DNA of 64,000 nucleotides from Prorocentrum cordatum (taxonomy: Eukaryota > Sar > Dinophyceae > Prorocentrales > Prorocentraceae). The position numbers were made by a program, and so were the translations under genes. The notes under the pieces were generated by a model. That model had not been told where the DNA came from. It worked only from the letters and a program-made list of their open reading frames with translations, and searched no databases. Below, one piece after another: positions 38,733 to 49,149 of this stretch (its first letter is position 1; each line of letters starts with the position of its first letter). The stretch covers positions 245,509 to 309,508 of the forward strand of contig CAUYUJ010011514.1 of the NCBI GenBank assembly GCA_963575745.1. The letters are read 5' to 3'.

Positions 38733-39720
38733 CAGCCGGGCGCCGGCCGCCCGACGGCGGCGCGCGCCTGTCGCCGAGGCCGCCGCCCGGGCCCGCCGCG
38801 CAGCCGCCGCAGGTCGCTCGCGGGCAGACTACCTCAAGCTGAAGGGCGTGTCGGAGGCCACCCTCGCACTGCACAGGAAAGGAGTTGATGAGTTTGAGTC
38901 TTGGCGCCGACTGAACGGGCGCCAGAACAACAACTTGGTCAATGTAGATGCCAACCTCGTTGGCTGGATGACGGAGCTGTACTTCGCCGGGCTGGGGCCG
39001 GCTTCTGGCCGCAACGGGCTCTTTGGGCACCTGCTGCTGCGCGGGGACAACCGCGAGTCTGGAGTCGGCCAGGTGCGGCTCCCGCGAGCCCGTCGGCAGC
39101 TCAAAGGCTGGTGCAAGAGCGACCCGGGGGCTGTAGGCATGCCCTGCCCGCTCTCAGTGTGCTGGCAGCTCGCGCAGGCTTTCCTTGCCGACGGCGAGCC
39201 GAGGCTGGCGGCGCTCGTGGTGATCCAGACGGACTGCTTCCTCTGGCCCTCGGAAGCGCTGGAGCTCAGGCCCCAAGACGCGCTGGTCGGCTGCGCCGAC
39301 GCTGGGGCTGAGTGCGCTGGGGAGGTCGTGCTCCGCCTCGCCCCAGGCGGCCGTGGGCGGCCGACCAAGACGGGCATCTTTGACGACGCCGTGGAGGTCG
39401 GCGTGGCCGGACGGGGCTGGGTCAAGGACGTGGCCGCGACGCTGGCCCGATGCGCTGAGCCCAGCTGCCGCCTTTTCCCCTTTACCCTGTCTCAGTATGA
39501 AAAGAGTTTCGGCCGCGTCCTGACACGCCTCGGCCTCTCTTCTCTGGGCGGATCGCCCCACTGGCTGCGTCGCTCTGGCCCTTCCAACGATCGTTTCAAT
39601 GAGGCCCTGGACCTCCGTGCCATTCAGAAGAGAGGCCGCTGGGCGGCTTTCAGATCTGTCACCAGATACGAGAAGTCAGCTGACCGGCTCAAACAGTTGT
39701 CTAAGATGAGCCGAGGTTAG
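38575..39720 (+). CDS. Tyrosine recombinase of the DIRS element
   Basis: In-frame ATG at 38575, although the conserved part starts near 38820 (RADYLKLKGVSEATLALHRK). The core-binding domain is followed by a catalytic domain: QTDCFLWPSEALEL (box I, where the Arg of the usual LRPSE is Trp), GRPTKTGIFDDAVEV (the beta-hairpin Lys region), SPHWLRRSG (box II His-x-x-Arg) and RGRWAAFRSVTRYEKSA with the nucleophilic Tyr. TGG at 39244-39246 is one transition from CGG. The enzyme integrates the circular cDNA in this superfamily. The frame is open and overlaps the methyltransferase frame. Loss of the box I Arg should abolish activity. Confidence 0.8.
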   Translation: MLGRLTRQRAATRAVSGPTATSRSTVSSSGTPARSSGRPSVLAETLSTRRAGSSRAPAARRRRAPVAEAAARARRAAAAGRSRADYLKLKGVSEATLALHRKGVDEFESWRRLNGRQNNNLVNVDANLVGWMTELYFAGLGPASGRNGLFGHLLLRGDNRESGVGQVRLPRARRQLKGWCKSDPGAVGMPCPLSVCWQLAQAFLADGEPRLAALVVIQTDCFLWPSEALELRPQDALVGCADAGAECAGEVVLRLAPGGRGRPTKTGIFDDAVEVGVAGRGWVKDVAATLARCAEPSCRLFPFTLSQYEKSFGRVLTRLGLSSLGGSPHWLRRSGPSNDRFNEALDLRAIQKRGRWAAFRSVTRYEKSADRLKQLSKMSRG

Positions 39721-39857
39721 CAGCAGAGCGCGAAGCGTGCGGCCTCTTCCCTACCTCAGGCCCTTTCGCACTCGCTCCGCCAGTTGCGGAAGCCAGCGTC
39801 TTGCAAATTCGTGCCAGCAGCCGCAGTTCCCAGACCCAAAAGGGGTTTCGGGGGTAC
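39721..39857 (+). other. Spacer between the recombinase and B1
   Basis: 137 bases after the TAG stop with no repeat copy elsewhere in the window that I can see. It probably belongs to the element 3' region. Confidence 0.5.
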
Positions 39858-40062
39858 GGGTGAGTGATCTCGCACCGTTGGCGCTCGAGGCACCTCTTGA
39901 GTTTCCAAAGTCTGCGAGGCGTGCGGATCGATCCAGCTACATCCTTGACCTTTGAAGTCGGCGTCGCAGAGAGAGTCGCTGTCGGCCGCGAGGCGGCCGC
40001 TCTTCTTGCATGAGAAAAAGAGAAGGCCCAGGGCTCTGGTAAAGCGGCTTCAGGGGGCTCCA
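39858..40062 (+). repeat. Repeat B1 of the DIRS element
   Basis: About 205 bases from GGGTGAGTGATCTCGCACCG to GGGGGCTCCA, about 95% identical to B2. It contains GCCGCGAGGCGGCCGCTC, a short inverted structure. Confidence 0.85.
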
Positions 40063-40065
40063 GAC

Positions 40066-40163
40066 TTGTAATCTTTAAGATGTGTGTGCTTGGCCCTCGT
40101 TCTCAGCGTACCGTTTTTGTTCACAGCGCAGATGCGACCGTATCTGTTCTGGCTCAAGCTTCT
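40066..40163 (+). repeat. Repeat A2 of the DIRS element
   Basis: 98 bases matching A1 (33357-33454), lying between B1 and B2 as expected for split direct repeats. The spliced-leader-like match recurs at 40138-40158. Confidence 0.85.
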
Positions 40164-40202
40164 CCTACCTGCGTCCCCTCCACCTCCCTTGTAATATTCT
40201 CT

Positions 40203-40562
<360 letters not shown>

Positions 40563-41108
40563 GGCACAGGTAATGCACATGACTTGATTTTCGATGTTCA
40601 GGTTCGAGAAGCCCCCCCCCCCCCTACACACAGATGCGGAACATCACGTCACCTCCCAGGGTCCATATCGCCCAATCCACGCTGCGATTCGATGCTGATT
40701 TTACCCAGCTCGGTGGCGATTTCCCAACGATACGATGCGACAACATGCGTGCACAGCGCTGTTGTCACCCTGGCCGCAGCAGATTCGAGTCGACTTCGAC
40801 TCCGAGCCAATACGGTTCGACTCGATGCACGTTCCGACCTGATCCGATTGCCCGCTTCGATGCTGACCGATCCTGTCACTTTCCCCTCGTCGCCAACGCA
40901 AGTCGCTCAGGTACTTCGCCTGGCTGGGGCTGACGCTGCTTCGCGCTGCTGGACCCGAAGCGCTCGCCGCCGGCGCCGTGGACCCGGCCTGGGTCCAGGA
41001 GTGCCAGGGCTCGGCGAAGAAGCAGGCTGGGCTGGGGGGGAGTTGCAGGGGTGGGGAGAGCCCGAGCACTTCTCCGATCGGATAGTGAAGTATATCGACT
41101 ACACGTGA
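40563..41108. other. Unassigned spacer
   Basis: Contains a C13 run at about 40611-40624 and several CGA-rich words (TTCGACTC, GATTCGATGC). No gene or RNA is recognised. Confidence 0.4.
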
Positions 41109-41244
41109 GAGTGACCCTTCGCCGGAGTGACCTTTGGTGCGGACCCAACGCGATGCGATAGTAACTTCTTGTGTTCTTGTGGTTGGTCTCCCCGCGGCCC
41201 CCTAAAAGCTGCCCACCAAAGGTCACTCTTACTCAGGGTCACTC
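41109..41244. mobile_element. Possible MITE: 31-bp terminal inverted repeats, 136 bp in all
   Basis: The arms are 41109-41139 and 41214-41244. Each reads GAGTGACCCT, six variable bases, then GAGTGACCTTTGGTG on its own strand. The 74-base centre has no coding. GAGTGACC occurs twice per arm. I cannot define a clean target-site duplication. A noncoding hairpin locus is the alternative. Confidence 0.55.
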
Positions 41245-41495
41245 ATGCGTTTAGCCGGATCATAGCAAGTCTGCGTAAACACAAGCTTTCGGGGGCCTGC
41301 GCGGATTTTTTGGATCGGCGCTGGACCCCCTTGGCGGTGCCTCAGGCGCCGCCCTCCTGCGTGTTCCGCGCGCCAGGGAAGGTGTTTCGGCGCCCATCCA
41401 AGACATCCGTTTGGACCTCCAGACATTGATGTTGGTACACTTGTTGTTTCTTCTATCCAGGCCGCCCCAAGTTGGCCAGAGCAGGTGGGGTCAGA
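41245..41495. other. Dispersed repeat copy related to 8.6 kb
   Basis: 41280-41410 shares GCTTTCGG-type sequence, GGATCGGCGCTGG and CGCGCGCCAGGGA with 8625-8725. No gene is seen. Confidence 0.45.
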
Positions 41496-41540
41496 GGATC
41501 GCGCTGCATCGCCGATGCATCGGTGATGCCAGCGCGATCC
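41496..41540. repeat. 45-bp near-perfect palindrome
   Basis: Outer arms GGATCGCGCTG and CAGCGCGATCC surround GCATC(G/A)CCGATGCATCGG(T/C)GATGC, with only one or two unpaired positions overall. The centre is CCGATGCATCGG. Confidence 0.8.
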
Positions 41541-43609
41541 GTAGCCCAGTCTTCTCCCTCCCGACGCATCCCGATGTATCCCACTTGCGTGCTCCCACGT
41601 GGGCGGCCTGCATCTGCAGAGGGGAGGAGGGAAGAGGTGGCTGCCCCAGCATCCTCCCCTGGGCGCCCGACGCCGTGGGCCCAGCTGCTTGGGCGCTTGG
41701 TCCCGAGAGTGGCAGGAGGCCGGCAAGGGTGCAGGCCAGACGGGGTGAGGGGGCCCGAGCGTCCAGAGGCCGAGACGGTGGACTCCTGAGAGCCTCCAGA
41801 GCTTCAGACTGCGGAAGACCTCCATAGCACTCCGGAGATGATTTTCTTTCCTGGCGACAACGACGCCGATGGGAAATGCCTTCTGGAGCCCCCGCTGGGG
41901 CGAAAGGCAGTGGTGCCTTGACCCAGCCCCACCCATCCCCTTGAGCCCCCCTTTCCAGCCCCTGGTGAGGATGTCGATGGCATGGGGGGTTCTAGGCCAG
42001 CCAGAGCTCTTCGGGGGAGCTGCACCTGGCACCCTTCCTCCGCTCTGCCCTCCCTCGTCAACTTGGGCCGTCGAAACTTTCCCCGCCCTCTCTCCTCTCG
42101 CTTGTTGCGGCTGTCTGGCCTTGGCCCGCAGGGCTGAGTACCAATATGTCTGCGGCGTACAATTTTCTTAGGTGTCCGCGCCCAGGCTGTCTCTTCTGAT
42201 CTCTTCCTCTTCGTGTTCGTCCCTTTGCTTCGCAATGCTCTGCTCATTTATAGTGTATACAGTATAACTGCTGCTCGTTCGAACATTATCAAGGTATCCT
42301 TCTTGTTGTCATGTCCTTTGTTTCCTTTTATGGCTCGGGGGTTGGGATGCCATCCTGGCACAACACGTCAACGCTGGGGTACACATTCTGATCATTTAGT
42401 CTGAACGATAAGGCGGCAGAAGCCTGGAGTGCGCCGCACCACGGCCACTCACGCGAAGGGATTGGCAGTCCGACAAGTCAGAGCATGGGAGCAGGAGGGG
42501 GGATGCACCGCCAGGTGCGAGTGGCGAGAGCACGACCGTGGACGAGGGTGATATATGCGGGAAGATCGAGGGCCGACATGTGCAGCGGCACCGAGGGTTC
42601 GAGGGCCGACAGGTGCCGCGGCACCGAGGGATCGGGCCGCAGAGACGCGAAGGTGGAACGCATCGAACGGCCACCCGAAGCGTCTCCGCACTCGCTCGGC
42701 TGCCTTCTGCTACCGCGGCGGCGGTGCCACGCCTGCCCCGACCCGCCTTTCGCCGAGAGCTCGTCGCCCTGGTGGCGCTCACGGGGGGCCTGACCATCAC
42801 GAGTGCGCCGTAGCAGCACGTGACTCGACTGAGCCACCGCCTGCCCCCCTTCCCCTTCCCTCCTCTCCTGCCCCCCCGTCCAGCGGCGCCCAAAGAGACG
42901 GCGACAGCACGGCCAGAGGGCGGGTTCTCTTGACGGGATTCTGGTCTCCTGCTGGTGTCTTCCTTCTCTCCTTCCTCTCCATCCCCGTCGGACTCCCCGC
43001 TCCATCCCCTCTGCCTGCGCCTCTGCCTCTGCCTGCGCCTCTGCCTGGTGCCTCTGCCGTCGCCCCCGCGCCCTCGCGCCCTCGCCCTCGCCTCCCTATG
43101 CCTCGTTCTCTCCCTCGTACTCGCACCGTGGGAGTCTGGCGTCACGAGAGTTTTTTGGTGGCGCCATTCCTGGGACTGCCTTCTCATACAGCCAAGACGC
43201 TGAAATAAGGAACAATTTGGATTCGGAAGGGGCTCGATGTTCCTTACGTCCTTCCGTGGTTGTTCCTCTAGCACTTCTCGTGCACCCAGGCTTTTTTGAA
43301 ACCACAGAGGGGCTTCGTTCCTCATTTAGCGTTCCTTATTTCAGCAGCCCGACTGTACCAGGTTTCGTTTTGTATGTTCCCGGCCTGAAGCGGACGCCCG
43401 GAGGTCAAACACATGGAACAGTTTGCCGCCTCGATCGTTTCCGAAGACTCTATGACATGGGTTATCAAGGAATCCAGGTGCCTTCCCCAGTGGATCGCTC
43501 CGAAAACTGTGCGCGTGCGCTCGTGGTAGAGTGGTAGATTACTGCGCTCGGACGTTTTGTCGCCTGTGCATTGGGTCCGCCTCTCACAGTCGCAATTAAG
43601 ACAATATTT
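41541..43609. other. Unassigned stretch
   Basis: No domain is recognised on either strand. 42560-42650 contains a 27-base phrase with GAGGG(C/T)CGACA(T/G)GTGC in two or three copies, and 42990-43090 contains CTGCCTCTGCCTGCGCCT repeats. A duplicated word TTCCTTA(C/T)TTCAG lies at 43200-43345 near GGAACG. Confidence 0.35.
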
Positions 43610-43985
43610 CCTAAGCAACGTTGCTTGGCATTGCTTGTATTGCATTGCCTTGATTGGCATTGCATTACTTTGCGTTGCTTGGCGTTGCTTGGTGTTGCTT
43701 GGCATTGCTTGGCAATGCATGGCATTGCTTTGCGTTGCTTTCAATTGCTTTTCATTGCTTGGCCTTGTATGGCATTGCTTTGCATTGTTTGGCATGGCTT
43801 GGCATTGCTTGGCATTGCTTAGCATTGCTTGGCATTACTTTGCGTTCCTTTGCATGACTTGACATCGCTTGGCATTGCTGGGCATTCTTGCTTGGCATTG
43901 ATTGGCATTGCTCGACAATGCTTGGCATTGCTAGGCATCGTTAGGCAGTGCTTTGCGTTCCTTAGCATTGCTTGGCATTGTTTTA
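43610..43985 (+). repeat. 10-bp minisatellite TTGCTTGGCA
   Basis: About 37 units of a 10-base word (TTGCTTGGCA with changes such as TTGCTTTGCG, TTGCTTAGCA) in near-perfect register. Ten is close to a helical turn, so the repeated TT/AA-type steps would be in phase along one face. All frames are open by repeat. Confidence 0.9.
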
Positions 43986-44211
43986 AACAGCAGGAAGGAC
44001 ACAAGTCCATGGAACCCGGGACACCGGGGGAAAACGAGGAAGGCCAGCGATTTCAAAAACTGTAGGGAAACAAGACCAAAGGGATCCGTGGAACCCGTGG
44101 AACCCGGGGAACCCAGGGAACCCCGAGGAACGCCTTTCTTAGGAAACAAAACCAGGGAACCCGCTCCTCATCAACCGCGAAAGTGTCCCAAATTGCCCCC
44201 CCACATCGAAA

Positions 44212-46104
44212 GTGTTTTTTTTCTTTTCTGGAAACCCATCGCAGGAACAGGAACCCACCCACCATCACCATCACCATCACCATCACCATCACCATTACCA
44301 TCACCATCACCATCACCATCACCATCACCATCACCATCACCATCACCATCACCATCACCATCACCATCACCATCACCATCACCATCGCCATCACCGTCAC
44401 CATCACCATCACCATCACCATCACCATCACCATCACCATCACCATCACCATCACCATCACCATCACCATCACCATCACCATCACCATCACCATCAGCCGC
44501 TCGCCATCCTGGCCATCGGCACGGGCAGCGACAACTGGGCCCACGCGAAGATCCAGATTCCAGTTCTCAGGGTTTCCCGCGGCACCACCAACCCGCGGAA
44601 GACCTTCGCGAACGGTGTCATCTACCAGTTCGGCGAGACCGACGTCACTATGAAGACCAATGTCGCGCAGCTCGGCGAAGCGGACGGCAACGCGACCTTC
44701 ATGCGCATCACCATCCACGAGGCCGACGCGTTGCTCGTCAACCCCACCATGAATGAAGTTTTCAGCAGTCAGTTCAGTGGCGCTGCTCCTGTCGTCGTCG
44801 GCGGGCAACGCAAGGACAAGCTGGGCAGCACGGCCAGCGAACGTTGGAAGACGGCTCGCAAGTCCGATGCTAAGATCTCGATGGACAATGGGCTACGCGA
44901 CGTCATCAAGTCCACCATGCAGGCCATCTGCCCCGATATCCCGCTTCTCGACGAGCCCAGCCGCCTTCTACGGGCAGGAGGTCAGGCAGGGCAACGCATC
45001 TTGGGTGCCGTGATTGCCATTCCAAAGAACCAGGAGGACGCGCTCCTCAAGTACTCAGGCTACCAGGGCATCACTTTTACTTTCTCGTGCATCGGCGCCG
45101 ACGCTGAGAAGCAGGAGACCGACAAGAAGAAGATCCACGCCGTCTGGTTCAACAATACCATCTCCATGCAGGAGGCCTACAGCCTCTCCAAGTCCCACGA
45201 GGCCGCGCTGGGCGTTACGAAAGGCGATCGCGGACAGTTCGGACTACGGGTGCTACGTGAACACATCAAAGCAGGCGAAGCGGCCACTGCTGTACGAGGC
45301 TCAGCCACAGCTCTGGCCCGACGCAAATGGCGTATCGACAACATCCCGAATGGAAAGGCCACTCAAGGACAAGTTGCGGACGCTGCTCAAACAGTTGGTT
45401 GGGCCGCCGACATCGTCTACGTGGGCTTCGACATCAACGAGAAGACAAACTTCGCCATCGCGCGCTCCGACACCGAGCCGACCAACAAGTACTGGCAGTT
45501 CGGCACTACCACGCCTTGGGTCGTCACCGAGGTCACCAGCGGGAACCGCAGCCCCGCCAATGCTTCAGCGGCAGCTCCTACGGTCGTCCTCGCCGCCTCC
45601 CTCAACACACAGCCACCACCTGATCAACCTGCTGGTGAAGTACCTGCTGCACCAGAGGCTGCCACGCCTCCCTGGCTTGCTGCACTTGAATGGACCCCAC
45701 CAGAGCAACCTGTTCCGCAAGGTGAAGCCGACACGCGGATGCAAGTTGAGCCCCGTGAACCTCCACCTGCCCCGGTTCCTGTCCGTCTCCCTGATGCTGA
45801 GCTCGAACGGATTCTGGCCCTCGAAGCTAGTGTACGTGCCCAAGCTACCACCATGGCCGCTGTGCAGGCGCAGCTCGACAAGCAGGACACCGCCACCGCC
45901 TCTCTCGGCGCCAAGCTGAACGACGTTGCTCAAAAAACGGACGCTGCCGTCGCCGAGATCAAGCAGGCGAGCGTGGCACTCAACAACACCATCCAGTTGA
46001 ACCAGGCCCAGCTCCAAGGAAGCTTGGCTGCCATCCTCAAGAAGATGAATCTCCAGGGAGCACGCCGACGCCCCCAGCAAGAAGACGCCGCGCACCAGCG
46101 ATGA
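44212..46104 (+). CDS. LINE ORF1 with poly-His N-terminal array
   Basis: 630 codons are open if the CACCAT array is translated. The ORF1 body starts about residue 95 ([20 protein letters not shown]). Later parts include [40 protein letters not shown] and [15 protein letters not shown], resembling dinoflagellate LINE ORF1 proteins. The Pro-rich segment is followed by a C-terminal coiled coil ([20 protein letters not shown] and [20 protein letters not shown]) ending [11 protein letters not shown]. Such proteins bind the element RNA and multimerise. ORF2 begins within about 400 bases in another frame. The true start is uncertain because the upstream sequence is repeat. Confidence 0.6.
   Translation: MFFFFSGNPSQEQEPTHHHHHHHHHHHHYHHHHHHHHHHHHHHHHHHHHHHHHHHHHHRHHRHHHHHHHHHHHHHHHHHHHHHHHHHHHHHHHHQPLAILAIGTGSDNWAHAKIQIPVLRVSRGTTNPRKTFANGVIYQFGETDVTMKTNVAQLGEADGNATFMRITIHEADALLVNPTMNEVFSSQFSGAAPVVVGGQRKDKLGSTASERWKTARKSDAKISMDNGLRDVIKSTMQAICPDIPLLDEPSRLLRAGGQAGQRILGAVIAIPKNQEDALLKYSGYQGITFTFSCIGADAEKQETDKKKIHAVWFNNTISMQEAYSLSKSHEAALGVTKGDRGQFGLRVLREHIKAGEAATAVRGSATALARRKWRIDNIPNGKATQGQVADAAQTVGWAADIVYVGFDINEKTNFAIARSDTEPTNKYWQFGTTTPWVVTEVTSGNRSPANASAAAPTVVLAASLNTQPPPDQPAGEVPAAPEAATPPWLAALEWTPPEQPVPQGEADTRMQVEPREPPPAPVPVRLPDAELERILALEASVRAQATTMAAVQAQLDKQDTATASLGAKLNDVAQKTDAAVAEIKQASVALNNTIQLNQAQLQGSLAAILKKMNLQGARRRPQQEDAAHQR
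44259..44494 (+). repeat. (CACCAT)n array in frame with LINE ORF1
   Basis: About 39 CACCAT hexamers with single changes (CATTAC, CATCGC, CACCGT). In the ORF1 frame it encodes nearly pure poly-His of about 78 residues; in another frame it is Ser-Pro. It joins the ORF1 body at 44495 without a stop. Confidence 0.95.
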
Positions 46105-46234
46105 CGGCAAGGGCAGCGACGACGACGACGAATTCTGAAGGAGCCCAAGAGAGGTTAGTCCCGCCTTTCGTTGGGAAGTACGTGAACGGGGACACCAATT
46201 ACATTCACTTGGTAGTGGTCTACGCGCTCAAACT

Positions 46235-48419
46235 TTGGGGTGCTGCAGCGAGTGGGATGGCTGCAGGAATGAGCATCGTACCACAGTTTCGACCATGTCT
46301 ACAGCTAGTCTGGGTGACTGCCGCGGTAACGACACGGCCGAGACTAACCCTCGGGAGGCTCCGCCTCGATCCAACCCCCTCATGCGAACGCATCGTCTCA
46401 AGCGACACTTTTGTTTTTTTTTCGTCCGGTGGGTTCTGGCGACTTTGCCTCAGTGTCATAGCTACAGTCATCGCACGCGAGCGTACTCTGATTCAACTCT
46501 GGGTGACGGGCCTGGGTATCGCAAGCTCGTCTCACTCAATGTGACCTCGCTGCAAGCTCACTGGGAACTGCTCACAGCTCTTGGCGATCGAGGCGTCGCC
46601 GTTGCAGCTCTACAAGAAGTACGCCACGCACCTCATCATCTTTCGGACCTTGATAAGCACCTCCATCGGCATGGGTGGAAAGCACATTGGGGCTCGCCTC
46701 TCTCTCCAGGCACGCGTGTGGTTCCAGCGCAGAATGGCGAGCACCAGTACGTGACCAAAGGAGCTAACGCTGAGCACGGGGGCGTCGCCATCGTCACTCC
46801 GACCTCCGAACCCATGGTTCCTACGGATTGCCAACGCCCTGTCCAAGAACGTCTTCTTGCGACAAAGCGCTGGAAGGAGGTTTTCGTTCCATATCCCCAA
46901 TCGGAAAGGGGAGCATACCATTGGTTATTACCTCGCCACCGTCTACGGAGTCGCCGCAGAGTCTAACGAGGACCTGTTCGCGGACGTTTGGCAAGCAGCT
47001 GCTCTTCGAGGTACGGCCGCCCCCCAATTCAACGCCATGGATGCTCAGTGCGACGTCGCTGAGTCTGCGTTTCTCAGCTGGGTATTACAGGAAGGTGGCT
47101 GGAACAATTTTTCGAACGGATGTCCCGACCAGGGCGCCGTGACCTACGGCCGCGACCCCAACTGGAACCGCTATGACCCCATCGAACACACCTCCAGGAT
47201 CGACTACATCTTTGCGAATGATAGCGTCAATGCTATGGTCATCGACTTTCAGATTGTTCGTGAATTCAAATGCCCTGGACATCTCGCCCTCGAAGTCACT
47301 CTCAACGTGGACGCCTTTGCAGCGCGAGTGCGACGGTGGGGGCGCCCGAAGCTCTACAACGTTACTCACATCAGCATGCCGCACGATAAACGTGAAGCAC
47401 TTGGCGCCCACTTGGTCGACCAACATGCTGAACAGCTTGCACTGGCACAAGGCAATGCTGAGGACACGTTCGCTCTTGCCAATGCGATTGCGGAGGATTT
47501 CTTGGATATATACTGTGGTGGTCATGTCAAGAAGGGTACGAGAGGGCGTGGCAAGCCCTCTCGTTTTGTGCAAGGGTGGGCCGCCCCACCCATCTCTCCG
47601 CAGCACGGTGCCATGTCTCGCGCAGAGTGGCAATGCACCAAGCTCCACCGTCGACTACTTGAACTAAGTTATCGTGCTGAACGTTGTGAAGCTCGTGGGT
47701 ATGCATCCTACATCGACATCCAGCTCTACCACCAGCTCTGGGCCAATTGCTGCAAGCAAGTTCGACTTCTACAACCGGTGTGTGCATCCTGGCCTGGATG
47801 GTGGACGCCTTTCTGTTGGCCTTCGGCAGCCCAGTCCCGTCGCGCTGCTGCCCAGGTACTTGCTGAACAACAACGGTATGCCGCAGAAGCCCAACGCCAG
47901 AGACTTCAACAATGGCGAGCTCGAATTTCAGCACCTTGCCAAAGTGGAGGGCGAGAGGTGTGTGCTTGGGTAAAAGCGCAGACACAGCAACCCACTACCT
48001 TCCTCAAAAAACCCGACACCCAGGACATTATCCCCAACCCGCTCGACATTATCAAGCGGATGCAGCTAACTTGGGAGCCGATTCTCTGCAAATATCGCGG
48101 GGCTTCAGAGGTTCACACTTGGGGGGATTTCCGTGCCGAATACGAAGCTGAGCTGCCCCCAGTGAGCCCCTGCCCTGGGCCCTCACTTAGTGATGCTGAT
48201 GTCGGCGCTTTTCTCCAGGCACGCTCCTCTCGCAAGGCGGGAGGTCTTGACGGATGGGCGACGGTGGAGGCCAAAGCTCTGCCCACAGCCGTCCAAGCCG
48301 TCTTCGCCGAGGCTCTTCGATCGATGCAGAATTCGGGTCAGGTCCCCTCGGCTCTCAAACGTGTTCCGAATCCCGCCTTGAGGAAGGGGGGGGGGGGGGG
48401 GGTGGTGATTTTTTCCTGA
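46235..48419 (+). pseudogene. LINE ORF2, endonuclease and RT N-terminal part
   Basis: APE-like endonuclease motifs: LVSLNVTSLQAHWE and VAVAALQEVRHA in one frame to about 46880. Then, after a frame change, TIGYYLATVYGVAAESNEDL, HTSRIDYIFAND and CPGHLALEVTLN, the last two being the expected D-x-I and H motifs. The GDFN box is not seen in standard form. The frame continues through an alpha-helical linker to RKAGGLDGWATVEAKALP and VPSALKRVPNP, the RT N-terminal signature. It then hits a G18 run (about 48387) and TGA at 48417-48419. The endonuclease would nick target DNA in an active element. Confidence 0.7.
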
Positions 48420-49145
48420 GGAGCAAAGGCTCCTGTCCGTTCTGTTGCGTGGCTTTATTCTTGGGAAGTCCCGATTTACCGAAAGCTCGACTCTTGGAGG
48501 CGCAAGTGGAGTCACCCCGCGAGTTTTGGGGCTACGTCGGGGGCTCGTCTCTCGGATGTCTCCACCAGCCTTGCCTTGCAGGTCGAGTGGTCCCGACGCG
48601 CCGAGAACTGGGTCCACGGTCTTGCTCTCGACAGGAAGAAGTGCTTCGACCTGCTGATTGCCAGTATATGCATCGAACTACAACGACACGCAGGGTGCCC
48701 CGAGAGTGTGCTTCGAGTTCGTGAACAGTTTTACGCCCAGCATCGGAGATACCTGCGAATGTCTGGAACTTACAGCGACGTCATGGCCACCACGAATGGC
48801 CACTTACAAGGCTCTGCATTCAGCATTGATGGCATTAAGATGCTCAATGTATGTATGGACGGCGAGACAACACAGGGTAATACCGATATCTCTATCCATA
48901 ACGTATATCGACGACTCCAACTCAACTGTGTGGGACATAGCTGGGATTCGTCAATCGCTTCGTGAATCGCTTCTTTTTGATAAACTACTGGGCAGGAACT
49001 ACATCTTGGGAAGCTGGTCGCCTGGACCACCGACGAGAACTCGGTCACTGAGCTCGCCAACACCGCGGTCTGTGGCCACAACCTGCCCGTCAAGCGCGCC
49101 TTCCGCCTTGTGGGCAGCCAGATCGCCACCGCGGAGGTGATGACA
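48420..49145 (+). pseudogene. LINE ORF2, RT core
   Basis: Immediately after the TGA the same frame resumes RT-like sequence: RKLDSWRRKWSHPA, WVHGLALDRKKCFDLL (motif A) and TNGHLQGSAFS (motif B; family usually NGxPQGCPLS). Motif C is in another frame as ITYIDDSNSTVW near 48905, so a one-base shift lies at about 48845-48900. A third frame then carries LGKLVAWTTDEN and LPVKRAFRLVGSQIA (thumb side). YIDD is intact, so loss of function is due to frames rather than the active site. Confidence 0.65.
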
Positions 49146-49149
49146 CTAG

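Noticed and set aside
46101-46544. Separate short ORF between LINE ORF1 and ORF2
   Set aside because: No conserved motif, and it overlaps the endonuclease frame start; best treated as inter-ORF sequence.
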